Counted from the stretch's first letter, positions 25,720 through 35,249 are shown. The stretch: 41,157 bases of DNA from Oceanospirillaceae bacterium (GCA_002723385.1 PBNY01000029.1:1-41157); one strand, 5' to 3'. Translations and numbers: made by a program. Notes: generated from the sequence alone by a model not told the origin.

Positions 25720-26928
25720 TCAATCGGCAGTGACACTCAACAGCAGGATAGTGCCATCATTGGTGTAAGCCAGAAGACCTTGATCGGTTGCAACCAGAGG
25801 GTTGCGAGCACCGAACACCTTGCCACGCATACGACGCCAGTTAGTCGCTTCACTCTGGTTCGGCACGCTGACGTGCAATGCATGCGGGCGCAACAGACGC
25901 TGACCAGCCAGACTGCCGTCCACCTGATTCAACAAGTAAAGATAGCCCTCGGTGTCCGTCACAGCCAGAAAGTTGTTGTATCGGGTCAAGGCACCGAGAT
26001 TCTTGCCTTCCAGCGCATCCTGTAACCAAACTTTGGAGCCAGAGTTCATGTCGTATGCACGCACACGACTGTCATCCAGCGTCAGATACAGATTGCCCAG
26101 CCCCATTACCGGGCTGTAATAACTGGAGCCATCTTCTTCCCAGCGGGTTTCTCCGCGAGGGGTCATGGCTGCGATCTTGCCGTGGTAACTGGCGGCATAC
26201 AGCAGCTGTTCATCGACAAGAACGGTGCCGTCTACGTCAACCAGACGTTCCAGTTCCGAACGACCTTCCGGCGTAGCGAGGCGTTTTTCCCAGCGCGGAA
26301 TACCCAGGCGACGATCCAGAGCCGTTACCTTGCCATTGGCAAAACCGGTAATCACCAATTCATCAATGACGGTCGGAGAGCCACTGCCACGAATACTCAG
26401 TACTGGCATGGCCGCTTCGTAGGACCATTTTTGTTCGCCAGTTTCTGCCAGATAGGCAGTTACCCGGCCATCCACCGTATGAACATAGACCTGCTGCCCA
26501 TCGCTCCCGGCAGGAGCAACGGATTCGCTGGTTAGTGGCGACGACCATACGCGTTCACCATCCAGGCGGTTCAGACTGTGCAACATACCATCACGGGTCG
26601 CGATGTACAGACGGTCACCATCCAGCGTGACACCGGCACTGACCTTTTCAGACAAGCTACGCTGCCAGACAACCGAGCCATCAGCAAGAGACAGAGCAGA
26701 GATACCGCCCGTTGGATCGACAGCAAAAACCGTATCACCATCGACCACCATGGTCAGGCGCGTGAACTGTTTGCCAGAACCGTCACCAATGCGAGTACGC
26801 CACTCGACTGAAATATCGGCTTTCTGTACGGAAGCCAGTGATTGGGCTTCCTCTTCTGCACCCGGCAGAACAGAGCAGGCCGACATCAGCAGTGAAACAG
26901 ACGCCGCAGCCAGAGCCTTGCGAATCAT
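25720..26928 (-). CDS. bamB: Outer-membrane assembly lipoprotein BamB
   Basis: A 402-residue lipoprotein: the signal sequence ends in the lipobox LMSAC with Cys18. An eight-bladed PQQ-like beta-propeller follows, with repeats such as VFAVDPTGGISALSLADGSVVWQ, LYIATRDGMLHSLNRLDGERVW and VTALDRRLGIPRWEK. It is part of the BAM complex that inserts outer-membrane beta-barrels. Its ATG overlaps the yfgM stop by 4 nt, so translation is coupled. The yfgM-bamB-der order is conserved across gammaproteobacteria. Confidence 0.96.
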   Translation of the reverse strand: MIRKALAAASVSLLMSACSVLPGAEEEAQSLASVQKADISVEWRTRIGDGSGKQFTRLTMVVDGDTVFAVDPTGGISALSLADGSVVWQRSLSEKVSAGVTLDGDRLYIATRDGMLHSLNRLDGERVWSSPLTSESVAPAGSDGQQVYVHTVDGRVTAYLAETGEQKWSYEAAMPVLSIRGSGSPTVIDELVITGFANGKVTALDRRLGIPRWEKRLATPEGRSELERLVDVDGTVLVDEQLLYAASYHGKIAAMTPRGETRWEEDGSSYYSPVMGLGNLYLTLDDSRVRAYDMNSGSKVWLQDALEGKNLGALTRYNNFLAVTDTEGYLYLLNQVDGSLAGQRLLRPHALHVSVPNQSEATNWRRMRGKVFGARNPLVATDQGLLAYTNDGTILLLSVTAD

Positions 26929-27590
26929 CCGGCATCCTCAGCAGCAATCAGGAAGTCAGCCTTGCGCTGCAGACCACGGGTATCAATACCCAGTCCGGTG
27001 GCGGCTTCAATGGCTTCCAGGTAAGCGGTTCGTGCTGCCCCCTTGTCACCCTTGCGTAACAGGGCGTCGCCACGTGCTTCCAGATATTGCGGGGCGTAGG
27101 CAGGGTCATCAATGGTATTCACCAGCGCCAGTGCTTCATCCGCCTTGTTCTGGTCAATCAACAAGTTAGCCAAACGGACTCGGGCCAGATACAACACAGG
27201 AGCTTCAGCTTCTGCGGTCAAGGCTTTCAGTTCAGCCACGGCGCTGTCGATATCTTTGTTTTCAGCTGCAAAGCGAGCCAGGAACAAACGACCAAACTGC
27301 CCGTAGGTTGAACCGGAGAACTCATTCTTCAGAGTCTCGGCCATCACGACGGCTTCAGCCTGAAGTGCTTCGTCAGACGGGTTCATGCTGTATTCAGAGA
27401 ACTTTTCTGTCAGGGCATTGAACAGGGCCGAAGCCGCTTCGCCTTCCTGACGCTGCATATCATGATATTGATTCCAGCCCAGCCAGCCACCAGCAACCAG
27501 AACAACGCTCACCAGCAAGCTGGTACCGTTTTCTGACCACCATTTCTTCAGCATCTCTGCCTGTTCTTCATCCGTACGCAGTTCGCTCAT
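26925..27590 (-). CDS. yfgM: YfgM family tetratricopeptide membrane protein
   Basis: A 221-residue single-pass inner-membrane protein. A short charged cytosolic segment (MSELRTDEEQAEMLKKWW) precedes a membrane helix at about residues 23-41. A periplasmic helical-repeat domain follows with TPR-like stretches (DEALALVNTIDDPAYAPQYLEARGDALLRKGD). In E. coli YfgM associates with the SecYEG translocon and the chaperone PpiD. GGAG nine bases upstream supports the start. It lies between hisS and bamB, as in related genomes. Confidence 0.92.
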   Translation of the reverse strand: MSELRTDEEQAEMLKKWWSENGTSLLVSVVLVAGGWLGWNQYHDMQRQEGEAASALFNALTEKFSEYSMNPSDEALQAEAVVMAETLKNEFSGSTYGQFGRLFLARFAAENKDIDSAVAELKALTAEAEAPVLYLARVRLANLLIDQNKADEALALVNTIDDPAYAPQYLEARGDALLRKGDKGAARTAYLEAIEAATGLGIDTRGLQRKADFLIAAEDAG

Positions 27591-27617
27591 GCTTAATACT
27601 CCGAAAATTCAGTCATC

Positions 27618-28898
27618 TCAGACCAGCGCATCCATCAGCCATGGGCCGACGTCCGACTGGTTCACGGTTGCCTGTTCGGCCTCACCGCGCAAATCCTTGA
27701 CACCGACAGTGCCATTTTCCAGTTCGCTTTCACCCAGAATCAGGGCAAAACGCGCACCGCTCTTGTCCGCTTTTTTCATCTGGCTTTTAAAGCTGCCAGC
27801 CCCGCAGTGGGTTTGAATGCGCAAACCGGCGTGTTCTTCACGCAGCTGGCGGCTCAACAACAACGCCGCCTGATCAGCACCCGCTCCCAAAGCACAGACG
27901 TATACATCAACGGTCTCGGATACAGCTTCTGGAATGACTTCCAGGGTTTCCAGCATCAGGATCAGGCGCTCAACACCCATGGCAAAACCAACCGCTGGGG
28001 TTGCCTTGCCACCCAGTTGTTCAACCAGACCATCGTAACGGCCACCGGCGCACACAGTCCCCTGAGCACCCAGCTTGTCAGTCACCCATTCGAAAACGGT
28101 CTTGTTGTAATAATCCAGACCACGCACCAGACGCTGGTTGATCTCGTACTTCACGCCTGCGGCATCCAGAATGGCACGCAAGGTATTGAAGTGCTCGCGG
28201 CTGTCTTCATCCAGGTGGTCGTGCAGCTGAGGCGCATCAGCCAACAATGCCTGGGTATTTGGATCTTTACTGTCCAGTACGCGCAAGGGATTGCTTTCCA
28301 GACGGCGCTGGCTGTCTTCATCCAGCTGATCGCGGAACTGGTTCAAATACTCAACCAGCGCCGCACGATATTCAGCACGAGCTTCATTACTGCCCAGTGT
28401 GTTCAACTGCAGAGTCACGGCATCCTGCAAGCCCAACTGACGCCACAGGTCAGCGGTCATCAGGATCAACTCGGCATCGATATCCGGTGTTGCAATGCCG
28501 AAGGTCTCAACGCCAATCTGATAGAACTGGCGATAACGGCCTTTTTGTGGACGTTCGTGGCGAAACATCGGGCCGGTGTACCACAGACGCTGGGTCTGGT
28601 TGTACAGCAAGCCATGTTCTTCACAGGCACGCACACAGCTGGCAGTTCCCTCTGGACGCAAGGTCAGGCTGTCGCCGTTGCGATCTTCAAAGGTGTACAT
28701 TTCTTTTTCGACGATGTCCGTCACTTCGCCAATAGAACGCTTGAACAGATTGGTCTGCTCAACCACCGGCATACGAATTTCGGCGTAACCGTGAGCCGCC
28801 AGCAGATCCTTGACGGTTCCTTCCAGGTATTGCCACACCGGGCTTTGAGTGGGCAGGATGTCGTTCATCCCGCGAATGGCTTGAATCTTATTGGCCAT
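27618..28898 (-). CDS. hisS: Histidyl-tRNA synthetase
   Basis: A 426-residue class II aminoacyl-tRNA synthetase. Class II motif 1 lies near the N-terminus (IRGMNDILP). Motif 2 appears as [16 protein letters not shown] with [16 protein letters not shown]. The histidine-specific motifs [15 protein letters not shown] and [13 protein letters not shown] are present. The C-terminal anticodon-binding domain occupies about residues 325-426. It charges tRNA-His in the cytosol. The ribosome binding site is weak. It sits 59 nt after ispG and 27 nt before yfgM. Confidence 0.98.
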   Translation of the reverse strand: MANKIQAIRGMNDILPTQSPVWQYLEGTVKDLLAAHGYAEIRMPVVEQTNLFKRSIGEVTDIVEKEMYTFEDRNGDSLTLRPEGTASCVRACEEHGLLYNQTQRLWYTGPMFRHERPQKGRYRQFYQIGVETFGIATPDIDAELILMTADLWRQLGLQDAVTLQLNTLGSNEARAEYRAALVEYLNQFRDQLDEDSQRRLESNPLRVLDSKDPNTQALLADAPQLHDHLDEDSREHFNTLRAILDAAGVKYEINQRLVRGLDYYNKTVFEWVTDKLGAQGTVCAGGRYDGLVEQLGGKATPAVGFAMGVERLILMLETLEVIPEAVSETVDVYVCALGAGADQAALLLSRQLREEHAGLRIQTHCGAGSFKSQMKKADKSGARFALILGESELENGTVGVKDLRGEAEQATVNQSDVGPWLMDALV

Positions 28899-28957
28899 AT
28901 TAAATTCTTAGCATCCTGTCCGGCATCACAGGCCGGGTTATTAGAAAACCGGCTGAA

Positions 28958-30067
28958 TCAGTCGGTTGCAATCAATTGTTGTCGTTCAACATCCAGCTGG
29001 TCGGCACGTTCACGAATCAGGCGTTCCAGATCATCCACCAACGAATCATTGGTCAATTTGCCCGCAGGCTTGCCATCGATGTAGACCAGATTGGGCTGCC
29101 CACCGGTCAACCCCAGATCCACTTCCTTTGCTTCACCGGGGCCATTGACCACACAGCCGATAACCGCCACATCCATATCGGTACGAATATCTTCGACGCG
29201 GGTTTCCAACTCGTTCATGGTCTTGATGACATCAAAGTTCTGACGCGAGCAACTAGGGCAGGCGATGAAGTTGATACCACGAGAACGCAACTTCAATGAC
29301 TTGAGCATGTCCCAGCCGACTTTCACTTCCTCTACCGGGTCTGCTGCCAGCGATACCCGAATGGTGTCACCGATACCATCCCAGAGCAGCAAGCCCAGAC
29401 CAATGGAAGACTTCACTGTGCCACCGCGCAAACCACCTGCTTCGGTGATGCCCAGGTGCAACGGTTGTTCAATCTGACTGGCAATCTGACGATAGGCTTC
29501 AACCGTCATAAAAATATCGGATGCTTTCAGGCTCAGCTTGTATTCCTGAAAATCCAGACGATCCAGAATATCGATGTGACGCATGGCGGATTCCACCAGC
29601 GCTGCCGGTGTTGGTTCACCGTATTTTTTCTGCAGGTCTTTCTCCAGCGAACCGGCGTTCACGCCGATACGAATCGGGATATTCTTGTCGCGGGCGGCGT
29701 CAACCACGGCACGCACCCGATCTTCGCGACCGATGTTGCCCGGATTAATCCGCAGACAATCCACACCCAGTTCCGCCACGCGCAGAGCGATGCGGTAATC
29801 AAAGTGGATATCCGCGACCAGAGGCACCGATACCTGCTGACGAATCTTGCCGAAGGCATCTGCCGCATCCATGGACGGCACAGACACTCGAACAATGTCG
29901 GCACCGGCATCCTGAGCACGCTGAATCTGGGCCACCGTAGCTGCAACATCGGTGGTCTCGGTGTTGGTCATGGTCTGGATGCTGATCGGTGCATCACCAC
30001 CCACCGGCACATCCCCGACCCAGATTTTGCGGCTTACTCGACGCTTGATCGGATTTTCAAAGTGCAT
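28958..30067 (-). CDS. ispG: 4-hydroxy-3-methylbut-2-enyl diphosphate synthase IspG
   Basis: A 369-residue [4Fe-4S] enzyme of the MEP isoprenoid pathway that converts MEcPP to HMBPP. An N-terminal TIM barrel ([19 protein letters not shown], then [11 protein letters not shown]) precedes the cluster domain with [14 protein letters not shown] and [17 protein letters not shown]. Those segments supply three cysteines and the Glu ligand. It starts 1 nt after the pilF stop. Because it needs a [4Fe-4S] cluster, it depends on whatever Fe-S assembly route this organism uses. Confidence 0.98.
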   Translation of the reverse strand: MHFENPIKRRVSRKIWVGDVPVGGDAPISIQTMTNTETTDVAATVAQIQRAQDAGADIVRVSVPSMDAADAFGKIRQQVSVPLVADIHFDYRIALRVAELGVDCLRINPGNIGREDRVRAVVDAARDKNIPIRIGVNAGSLEKDLQKKYGEPTPAALVESAMRHIDILDRLDFQEYKLSLKASDIFMTVEAYRQIASQIEQPLHLGITEAGGLRGGTVKSSIGLGLLLWDGIGDTIRVSLAADPVEEVKVGWDMLKSLKLRSRGINFIACPSCSRQNFDVIKTMNELETRVEDIRTDMDVAVIGCVVNGPGEAKEVDLGLTGGQPNLVYIDGKPAGKLTNDSLVDDLERLIRERADQLDVERQQLIATD

Positions 30068-30068
30068 A

Positions 30069-30854
30069 TCAGTTTTTCACTCCGGCCAGAGATTCCTGGT
30101 ACAAACGGTATTCGTTGGATTGAGGGAAATCCTGTTTCAATCGACTCGCCAGGTCGACACCGCGTTTCACATCACGATGAATGGTCGCCAGCTTGATGCC
30201 CAGCCACAGGCTATGGGACGTATGGCGTGTTTTATCCCGCTCAACCAAGCGATGCAAACGGTCAAAATGTTTCAGGGAAGCATCGTACTGCTGAGCTTCA
30301 AACAGCAATGTAGAAACATTCACCAGCGCATCGACGTTATAAGGCGCTATCCGCAAGGTCTCACGATAAGCCTTGATCGCTTCTTGCGGCATTTTCATGC
30401 GGTAATAGTTCAACGCCAAATCGTTGTATGCCGCCGTTCTGGATTCGTAATACCGGTCTTCCGCTGCTGTCTGGAGCCAGGATTCGGCTTCTCCAAAACG
30501 CTTCAAACGCATGTACAAGCGACCAAGATGGTGCTTCGCCAGGGTGAAACTGCTGTCATGGGAGATGGCTTTGTGAAACGCCTCTTCCGCCAGGTCCATT
30601 TCACCTTCTGCTTGCCACAGCAAGCCCATGGCATCGTTGGCAGGAGCGTAGTCTTCGTCAATCTCCAGCGCCTTGCGCAACCGGGCGCGCGCCATATCGT
30701 TGCGGGATTTCTGCAGATAGCCCAAACCCAGCTGGGTGTAATTCTCAACCGCCTTTTCAGGGGAAGCCTTGCGCGTCAAGCGGCTGTCCGTGACTGTTAC
30801 ACAAGCCGTCAGCGTAATAGTCAAAAGGCCAGCTGCAATCAGTTTCAAAGTCAT
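30069..30854 (-). CDS. pilF: Type IV pilus TPR lipoprotein PilF/PilW
   Basis: A 261-residue lipoprotein. ATG 30854 gives a signal sequence with lipobox LTAC (Cys18). Tandem TPR repeats follow: [49 protein letters not shown], and so on. PilF is the pilotin needed for PilQ secretin assembly in type IV pili. The longer GTG frame is rejected because it would bury the signal peptide and overlap rlmN. GAGGAC lies eight bases upstream. In Pseudomonas a rodZ-like gene follows pilF; here ispG follows directly. Confidence 0.93.
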   Translation of the reverse strand: MTLKLIAAGLLTITLTACVTVTDSRLTRKASPEKAVENYTQLGLGYLQKSRNDMARARLRKALEIDEDYAPANDAMGLLWQAEGEMDLAEEAFHKAISHDSSFTLAKHHLGRLYMRLKRFGEAESWLQTAAEDRYYESRTAAYNDLALNYYRMKMPQEAIKAYRETLRIAPYNVDALVNVSTLLFEAQQYDASLKHFDRLHRLVERDKTRHTSHSLWLGIKLATIHRDVKRGVDLASRLKQDFPQSNEYRLYQESLAGVKN

Positions 30855-30882
30855 GATCAGCAGTCCTCGGTAAGTGGACGGC

Positions 30883-31995
30883 TCAGGAGTTAACCTGAAC
30901 CGCCTTGATATAGCGTTCACTGCGGCGTGTGCGGTCTGCTACTTTTCCGACCAGCTGACCACAGGCAGCATCAATGTCATCACCCCTTGTCGAACGAATC
31001 GTCACAATATGACCGTCATTTATCAGCTGATCCCGGAAACGATACACGCGGTTATTGCTAGGCCGCTTGTAACCGGAATTCGGGAACGGATTAAACGGGA
31101 TCAGGTTGATTTTGCAAGGTACTTGCTTCAACAGCTGAGACAATTCGCGGGCCTGCTCGATATCGTCGTTCACACCATCAATCAGGGTGTACTCAATGGT
31201 GGCCTTGCGACGGTCAGGCAACTTGCTCAGATAGCGGTTGGTGGCATCAATCAGCTCACGAATCGGGTACTTGCGATTCAGGGGTACCAGTTCATTGCGC
31301 AGCTCATCATTGGGTGCGTGCAACGACACCGCCAGAGACACATCAATCACTTCGCCCAGCTTGTCCAGCATCGGCACAACGCCGGATGTGCTCAAGGTAA
31401 CGCGACGTTTGGAAAGTCCGTAAGCGTTGTCGTCCATCATCAACTGCATGGCATCCACCACGTTGTCGAAGTTCAGCAATGGCTCACCCATCCCCATCAT
31501 CACCACGTTGGTGATTCGGCGCTCGCGGCGCTCGCCTGGCTCGTGAAAGCTCATGGCAGCCACGTACACCTGGCCGATGATCTCGGCCACAGTCAGATCC
31601 CGGTTAAAGCCTTGTTTGCCCGTAGAGCAGAAGCTGTAGTCCAGCGAACAGCCAATCTGAGAGCTGACACACAACGTGCCGCGATCTTTTTCAGGGATAT
31701 AAACGGTTTCAACCGCGCTGCCGCCGGGCATTTTCATCACCCACTTGCGGGTGCCGTCGGCAGAGAAATCTTCATAGACCACTTCTGGCAGAGCAATTTC
31801 TGCTACGTCAGCCATTTTGGCGCGCAGACCTTTACTCATGTTGGTCATGTTATCGAAATTGGCTTCGCCAAATTGATGGATCCATTTGAGAATCTGCTGG
31901 GCACGGAATTTCTTTTCGCCCAGATCGGCAAAAAACGCTTCCATTTTCTCAGGGGACAATCCCAACAGGTTAATTTTTTCAGGTGTTTCGGACAT
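30883..31995 (-). CDS. rlmN: RlmN-type 23S rRNA/tRNA adenine methyltransferase with altered cluster motif
   Basis: A 370-residue radical-SAM protein of the family that methylates C2 of A2503 in 23S rRNA and A37 in some tRNAs. The N-terminal accessory domain, [12 protein letters not shown], and the two mechanistic cysteines (Cys109 in [10 protein letters not shown] and the Cys of [10 protein letters not shown] near the C-terminus) are present. The cluster motif should be C-x3-C-x2-C but reads CSLDYSFC. Cys116 and Cys123 are kept and the middle Cys is Tyr120 (codon TAC at 31636-31638 on the minus strand). As written, [4Fe-4S] binding and activity should be lost. ATG 31995 was chosen over a TTG one codon earlier. 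Confidence 0.95.
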   Translation of the reverse strand: MSETPEKINLLGLSPEKMEAFFADLGEKKFRAQQILKWIHQFGEANFDNMTNMSKGLRAKMADVAEIALPEVVYEDFSADGTRKWVMKMPGGSAVETVYIPEKDRGTLCVSSQIGCSLDYSFCSTGKQGFNRDLTVAEIIGQVYVAAMSFHEPGERRERRITNVVMMGMGEPLLNFDNVVDAMQLMMDDNAYGLSKRRVTLSTSGVVPMLDKLGEVIDVSLAVSLHAPNDELRNELVPLNRKYPIRELIDATNRYLSKLPDRRKATIEYTLIDGVNDDIEQARELSQLLKQVPCKINLIPFNPFPNSGYKRPSNNRVYRFRDQLINDGHIVTIRSTRGDDIDAACGQLVGKVADRTRRSERYIKAVQVNS

Positions 31996-32040
31996 CAATC
32001 AGCTACCGGTATATGGATGCATCCAAGCCAATCAGGGGGA

Positions 32041-32065
32041 CAGACGGAGCTGCATGCTCCGTCTG
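32041..32065. repeat. Perfect 10-bp hairpin between ndk and rlmN
   Basis: CAGACGGAGC (32041-32050) pairs with GCTCCGTCTG (32056-32065) around the loop TGCAT. On the minus strand it is followed by TCCCCC, not T-rich. It may therefore be an attenuator or RNA-processing/stability element 20 nt after the ndk stop rather than a classical terminator. Confidence 0.6.
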
Positions 32066-32084
32066 CATCGTACTTCAAGAGTAC

Positions 32085-32510
32085 TTAGCGGGCGCAGATT
32101 TCTTCGTCAGCGAAGAAGAAAGCCACTTCACGTTCTGCAGAAGCAGGAGAGTCGGAACCGTGAACAGCGTTAGCATCAACACTTTTGGCGAAGTCAGCGC
32201 GGATAGTGCCTTCAGCGGCTTCCTGTGGGTTGGTTGCCCCCATCAGTTCACGGTTCAGAGCGATCGCGTTTTCACCTTCCAGAACCTGAACAACTACAGG
32301 ACCAGAAGTCATGAAAGCAACCAGATCATTGTAGAAAGGACGCTCTTTATGCTCTGCGTAGAAACCGCCCGCCTGCTCTTCAGTCAGACGAACCATCTTG
32401 GCGGCAACGATTTGCAGGCCTGCTTTCTCGAAACGAGCCAGGATCTCACCGATCACGTTTTTGCCAACAGCGTCTGGTTTAACGATAGACAGGGTGCGTT
32501 CAACAGCCAT
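32085..32510 (-). CDS. ndk: Nucleoside diphosphate kinase
   Basis: A 141-residue enzyme of standard length that balances NTP and dNTP pools by phosphotransfer from ATP. N-terminus [18 protein letters not shown]; the catalytic His lies in NAVHGSDSP (about residue 117). GGAG eight bases upstream supports the ATG. In relatives it follows the full isc operon; here it directly follows iscS after 104 nt. Confidence 0.98.
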   Translation of the reverse strand: MAVERTLSIVKPDAVGKNVIGEILARFEKAGLQIVAAKMVRLTEEQAGGFYAEHKERPFYNDLVAFMTSGPVVVQVLEGENAIALNRELMGATNPQEAAEGTIRADFAKSVDANAVHGSDSPASAEREVAFFFADEEICAR

Positions 32511-32554
32511 GTGTATGCTCCAAAAATAGAATTGAATGGTAAAAAATCCGGCGG

Positions 32555-32560
32555 ATTATA
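32555..32560 (-). promoter_or_regulatory. Candidate -10 element of an ndk promoter
   Basis: A perfect TATAAT on the minus strand, 45 nt before the ndk ATG. No convincing -35 lies 16-18 nt upstream. Immediately downstream AATCC-GCC-GGATT followed by T's (32541-32557) makes a mini-hairpin overlapping the -10, which could instead be a weak terminator for iscS. Confidence 0.4.
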
Positions 32561-32614
32561 CGCGTCTTTTCCGCAAATAGGCAGGCGCGCTGAACAGCTT
32601 TTGCGTTTTGCCCG

Positions 32615-33772
32615 TCAGCGCCTCAAACGGCCGACAATCTGGGACAGGTGCTCCACCGCAAAATCGATATCGGCCTCGGTAGTAAAACGGCCGAAACTGA
32701 AGCGCAAACCGGCATGAGCAAGCGCATCATCACGACCAATGGCCTTCAGCACGTAAGACGGCTCCACACTGGCAGAAGCACAGGCAGAACCGGAGGAGAC
32801 TGCAATTTTGGCCAGTGATGCCAGCAGGATTTCGCCATCCACACCATCAAAACTCAGATTGGCGTGACCGCAACTGCGCCACTGTTCGGAGCCATTTCGG
32901 TAAACGCCGCCCAATGCCATCACCCTGGTTTCAAAACGGTCACGCAATGAAGCCAGCCTGGTCATATCATCAGCCCCCTCGTCACTGACAAGCTGAGCCG
33001 CAAGTCCGAAACCGGCAATCTGGTGTGTAGCCAATGTACCAGAACGCATACCGCGCTCATGCCCTCCGCCGTGAATCTGCGCTGCAATCAGCACCTGAGG
33101 CTGACGCCTGACGTACAGGGCACCGATGCCCTTGGGACCGTACATTTTATGAGCGGAGAAAGACACCAGATCAGCCTGCCACTCCCGAACGTTAACAGGG
33201 ATCTTGCCGACCGCCTGTGCTGCATCAACATGCAGCACAGCGTTGTGATCAGCCAGAAGCTGACCTATCGCCGCAATATCAGTGGTGGTACCCAGCTCAT
33301 TATTCACCGCCATCAGAGACACCATGACGGTTTCATCTCGCAGTGCAGCAGCGACCTGGGATACGTGAATCAGGCCATCGGCATCCGGGGTCAAGTACGT
33401 GATTTCCACGCCTTTGTCTTCCAGCCATTCACAGGTATCCAGAATGGCTTTATGCTCAATCGATGAAGTAATGATGTGAAGCGGCCGACCTGCATCCTGA
33501 CTGCGCAGATATTCAACCCGTCCCTTCAAGGCCAGGTTATTGCTCTCGGTTGCGCCGGATGTCCAGACAATTTCGCGCGGATCCGAATCGATGAAGTCAG
33601 CCAACTGGCGACGCGCCGACTCAACGGCCTGCTCAGCTCGCCACCCCAAGCGATGTGATCGCGACGCCGGATTCGCAAAATTGCCCTCCAGCGTCAGACA
33701 ACTGGCCATCAGCTCGGCAACACGAGGATCAACCGGTGTCGTCGCAGCGTAATCGAGATAGAGGGTATTCAT
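32615..33772 (-). CDS. iscS: Cysteine desulfurase IscS with shortened C-terminus
   Basis: A 385-residue PLP enzyme that takes sulfur from cysteine for Fe-S clusters and tRNA thiolation. It closely follows IscS throughout: YLDYAATTPVDPRVAE, NPASRSHRLGW, the PLP lysine Lys209 in SFSAHKMYGPKG, HGGGHERGMRSGT, and the persulfide Cys331 in SSGSACASAS. It ends at GRLRR, about 19 residues short of E. coli IscS (404). The missing tail is the region that contacts the scaffold IscU. iscU, iscA, hscB, hscA, fdx and iscX, normally next, are absent. It follows iscR after 74 nt and is probably cotranscribed and repressed by IscR. Confidence 0.93.
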   Translation of the reverse strand: MNTLYLDYAATTPVDPRVAELMASCLTLEGNFANPASRSHRLGWRAEQAVESARRQLADFIDSDPREIVWTSGATESNNLALKGRVEYLRSQDAGRPLHIITSSIEHKAILDTCEWLEDKGVEITYLTPDADGLIHVSQVAAALRDETVMVSLMAVNNELGTTTDIAAIGQLLADHNAVLHVDAAQAVGKIPVNVREWQADLVSFSAHKMYGPKGIGALYVRRQPQVLIAAQIHGGGHERGMRSGTLATHQIAGFGLAAQLVSDEGADDMTRLASLRDRFETRVMALGGVYRNGSEQWRSCGHANLSFDGVDGEILLASLAKIAVSSGSACASASVEPSYVLKAIGRDDALAHAGLRFSFGRFTTEADIDFAVEHLSQIVGRLRR

Positions 33773-33846
33773 GGTGGTTCCAGCGTGGGGGGTTCAAGGG
33801 TAGGCAAGAATAGCCAAATTACAACGATCAGAAAATGCCGCAGGAA

Positions 33847-34332
33847 TCACTTGATTCCTGCGCTGTCGCCCGGCATGGTCGGGATACGATCCAGAACGCG
33901 CGAGTCCTGGCGTTCAACAGTCTGCTGGATATCGCGACGATCAATCAATTGCTGCAACGAAATTTCCGCCAGAAAATGGTGAATCTGCTCACTCAAATCC
34001 ATCCAGAGGTGATGAGTAAGACACTGCTCACCGTCCTGACAGTCGCCTTTTTTCTGGCAGCGTGTCGCGTCCATGGATTCATTTACCGCATCGACAATCT
34101 CGGCGACATTGATCTGGTCGCGATTACGACTCAAATGATATCCACCACCCGGCCCCCGAACACTTTCAACCAGGCCTGAACGGCGCAATTTGGCGAACAG
34201 CTGCTCAAGATACGACAGGGAAATGCCCTGACGACCAGAAATATCATTCAAACTGACCGGGCCATGACGAGCATGAATCGCAAGATCCAGCATCGCCGTT
34301 ACCGCATAGCGCCCTTTCGTTGTTAACCGCAT
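33847..34332 (-). CDS. iscR: Fe-S responsive regulator IscR
   Basis: A 161-residue Rrf2-family repressor. N-terminus [18 protein letters not shown], a winged helix (about 10-66), and cluster ligands Cys92, Cys98, Cys104 and His107 at the same positions as E. coli IscR. [2Fe-2S]-IscR represses its own operon, while apo-IscR still binds type 2 sites. ATG 34332 has GGAGG five bases upstream; a GTG two codons earlier is too close to that site. It starts the iscR-iscS unit and has a matching type-1 box in its promoter. Confidence 0.96.
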   Translation of the reverse strand: MRLTTKGRYAVTAMLDLAIHARHGPVSLNDISGRQGISLSYLEQLFAKLRRSGLVESVRGPGGGYHLSRNRDQINVAEIVDAVNESMDATRCQKKGDCQDGEQCLTHHLWMDLSEQIHHFLAEISLQQLIDRRDIQQTVERQDSRVLDRIPTMPGDSAGIK

Positions 34333-34355
34333 ACTCACCTCCAGCTGAGGCTGGC

Positions 34356-34385
34356 ATTATGGTTAATTCCGACCATTCCAGTCAA
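34356..34385 (-). promoter_or_regulatory. iscR promoter
   Basis: On the minus strand TTGACT (-35, 34380-34385), an 18-nt spacer and CATAAT (-10, 34356-34361), 23 nt upstream of the iscR ATG. The -35 and most of the spacer are covered by an IscR box. Confidence 0.7.
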
Positions 34386-34389
34386 CTTA
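34365..34389 (-). promoter_or_regulatory. IscR type-1 binding site
   Basis: A 25-bp element fits the type-1 IscR consensus in its core: GACT at positions 7-10 and GTCGG at 17-21, with matching Y/R flanks. About 18 of 25 positions agree. It overlaps the -35 element, so binding of [2Fe-2S]-IscR would block RNA polymerase, giving the usual feedback on cluster status. Confidence 0.65.
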
Positions 34390-34414
34390 ATAAAGCCAAT
34401 CCTGCGGATTGGCT
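34389..34414 (-). terminator. Intrinsic terminator of the trmJ-cysE unit
   Basis: On the minus strand AGCCAATCC-GCA-GGATTGGCT is a perfect 9-bp stem with a 3-nt loop, followed by TTATT. It lies 32 nt after the cysE stop and just upstream of the iscR promoter, separating the two units. Confidence 0.7.
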
Positions 34415-34445
34415 CATTCGTCCTTATTGAAGCTCGGCACAATAT

Positions 34446-35249
34446 CTATTTTGAAGCAGACACCGACTCGTTTTTGCGCTCTTTCTCCAGATCTTCCAGA
34501 GAGACGAACTCCTCGCGCTCCAGCTCAGGCAAGGCATCATCACACGTGCGCAACCCTGCCTCTCGCATGGAATCGCACATGGCGTCAATCTTGTTGTCCA
34601 CAGCGTGCATGTGATCAAACATGTGATGAATCGAACGCGCGATAGGGTCTGGCATGCCGTCGGTAATGCCGTACGCATCGAAGCCCAGCTTCTCAGCCAT
34701 CTTGCGAGCACCATCAGACATTTCACCACTGCCTTCAGCCAGTCGCACGATCCGGCCAGGAATGCCCACAACCGTCGCTCCGCTGGGGACCTCCTTGGTC
34801 ACTACGGCATTCGAGCCAATTCGGGCGTTTTCTCCGACCACAATAGGCCCAAGCACCTTGGCTCCGGCGCCAACAACCACTCCATTCATCAGAGTTGGGT
34901 GACGCTTGCCCTTGTTCCAACTGGTTCCGCCCAGAGTCACACCGTGATACAGCGTACAATCATCGCCAATCTCAGCCGTTTCTCCGATCACCACGCCCAT
35001 ACCATGGTCAATAAAGAAGCGTTGACCAATAGTCGCGCCAGGATGAATTTCAATACCGGTGAACCAGCGGCTGGCCGCCGACAGGAAACGCGACAGCCAT
35101 TTGAAGCCTCGACACCAGAGCCAGTTGGCAATGCGGTAATGCAGAATCGCATGCACTCCGGGATAGGTTGTCATTACTTCGAAGGTATTCCGAGCCGCAG
35201 GGTCTCGATCGAATACGCAGGCGATGTCTTCGCGCAGCTGTCGAATCAT
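34446..35249 (-). CDS. cysE: Serine O-acetyltransferase CysE
   Basis: A 267-residue acetyltransferase that makes O-acetylserine, the first step of cysteine synthesis. An N-terminal helical region (about 1-65) precedes left-handed beta-helix hexapeptide repeats ([31 protein letters not shown], then [20 protein letters not shown]). The catalytic His lies in the IDHGMG and YHGVTLGG segments. A charged C-terminal tail of about 90 residues is longer than in many relatives. The ATG overlaps the trmJ stop by 4 nt. Its place before iscR-iscS links cysteine supply to sulfur mobilisation. Confidence 0.96.
   Translation of the reverse strand: MIRQLREDIACVFDRDPAARNTFEVMTTYPGVHAILHYRIANWLWCRGFKWLSRFLSAASRWFTGIEIHPGATIGQRFFIDHGMGVVIGETAEIGDDCTLYHGVTLGGTSWNKGKRHPTLMNGVVVGAGAKVLGPIVVGENARIGSNAVVTKEVPSGATVVGIPGRIVRLAEGSGEMSDGARKMAEKLGFDAYGITDGMPDPIARSIHHMFDHMHAVDNKIDAMCDSMREAGLRTCDDALPELEREEFVSLEDLEKERKNESVSASK

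Noticed and set aside
27807..29084. A 425-codon plus-strand frame opposite hisS
   Set aside because: It is the complement of a well conserved synthetase; Gln/His-rich composition without domains.
29952..30893. A 313-codon plus-strand frame opposite pilF
   Set aside because: Antisense shadow; overlaps pilF completely and has no family-like features.
30874..32088. A 404-codon plus-strand frame opposite rlmN
   Set aside because: Antisense shadow of a recognised gene, no ribosome binding site or domain.
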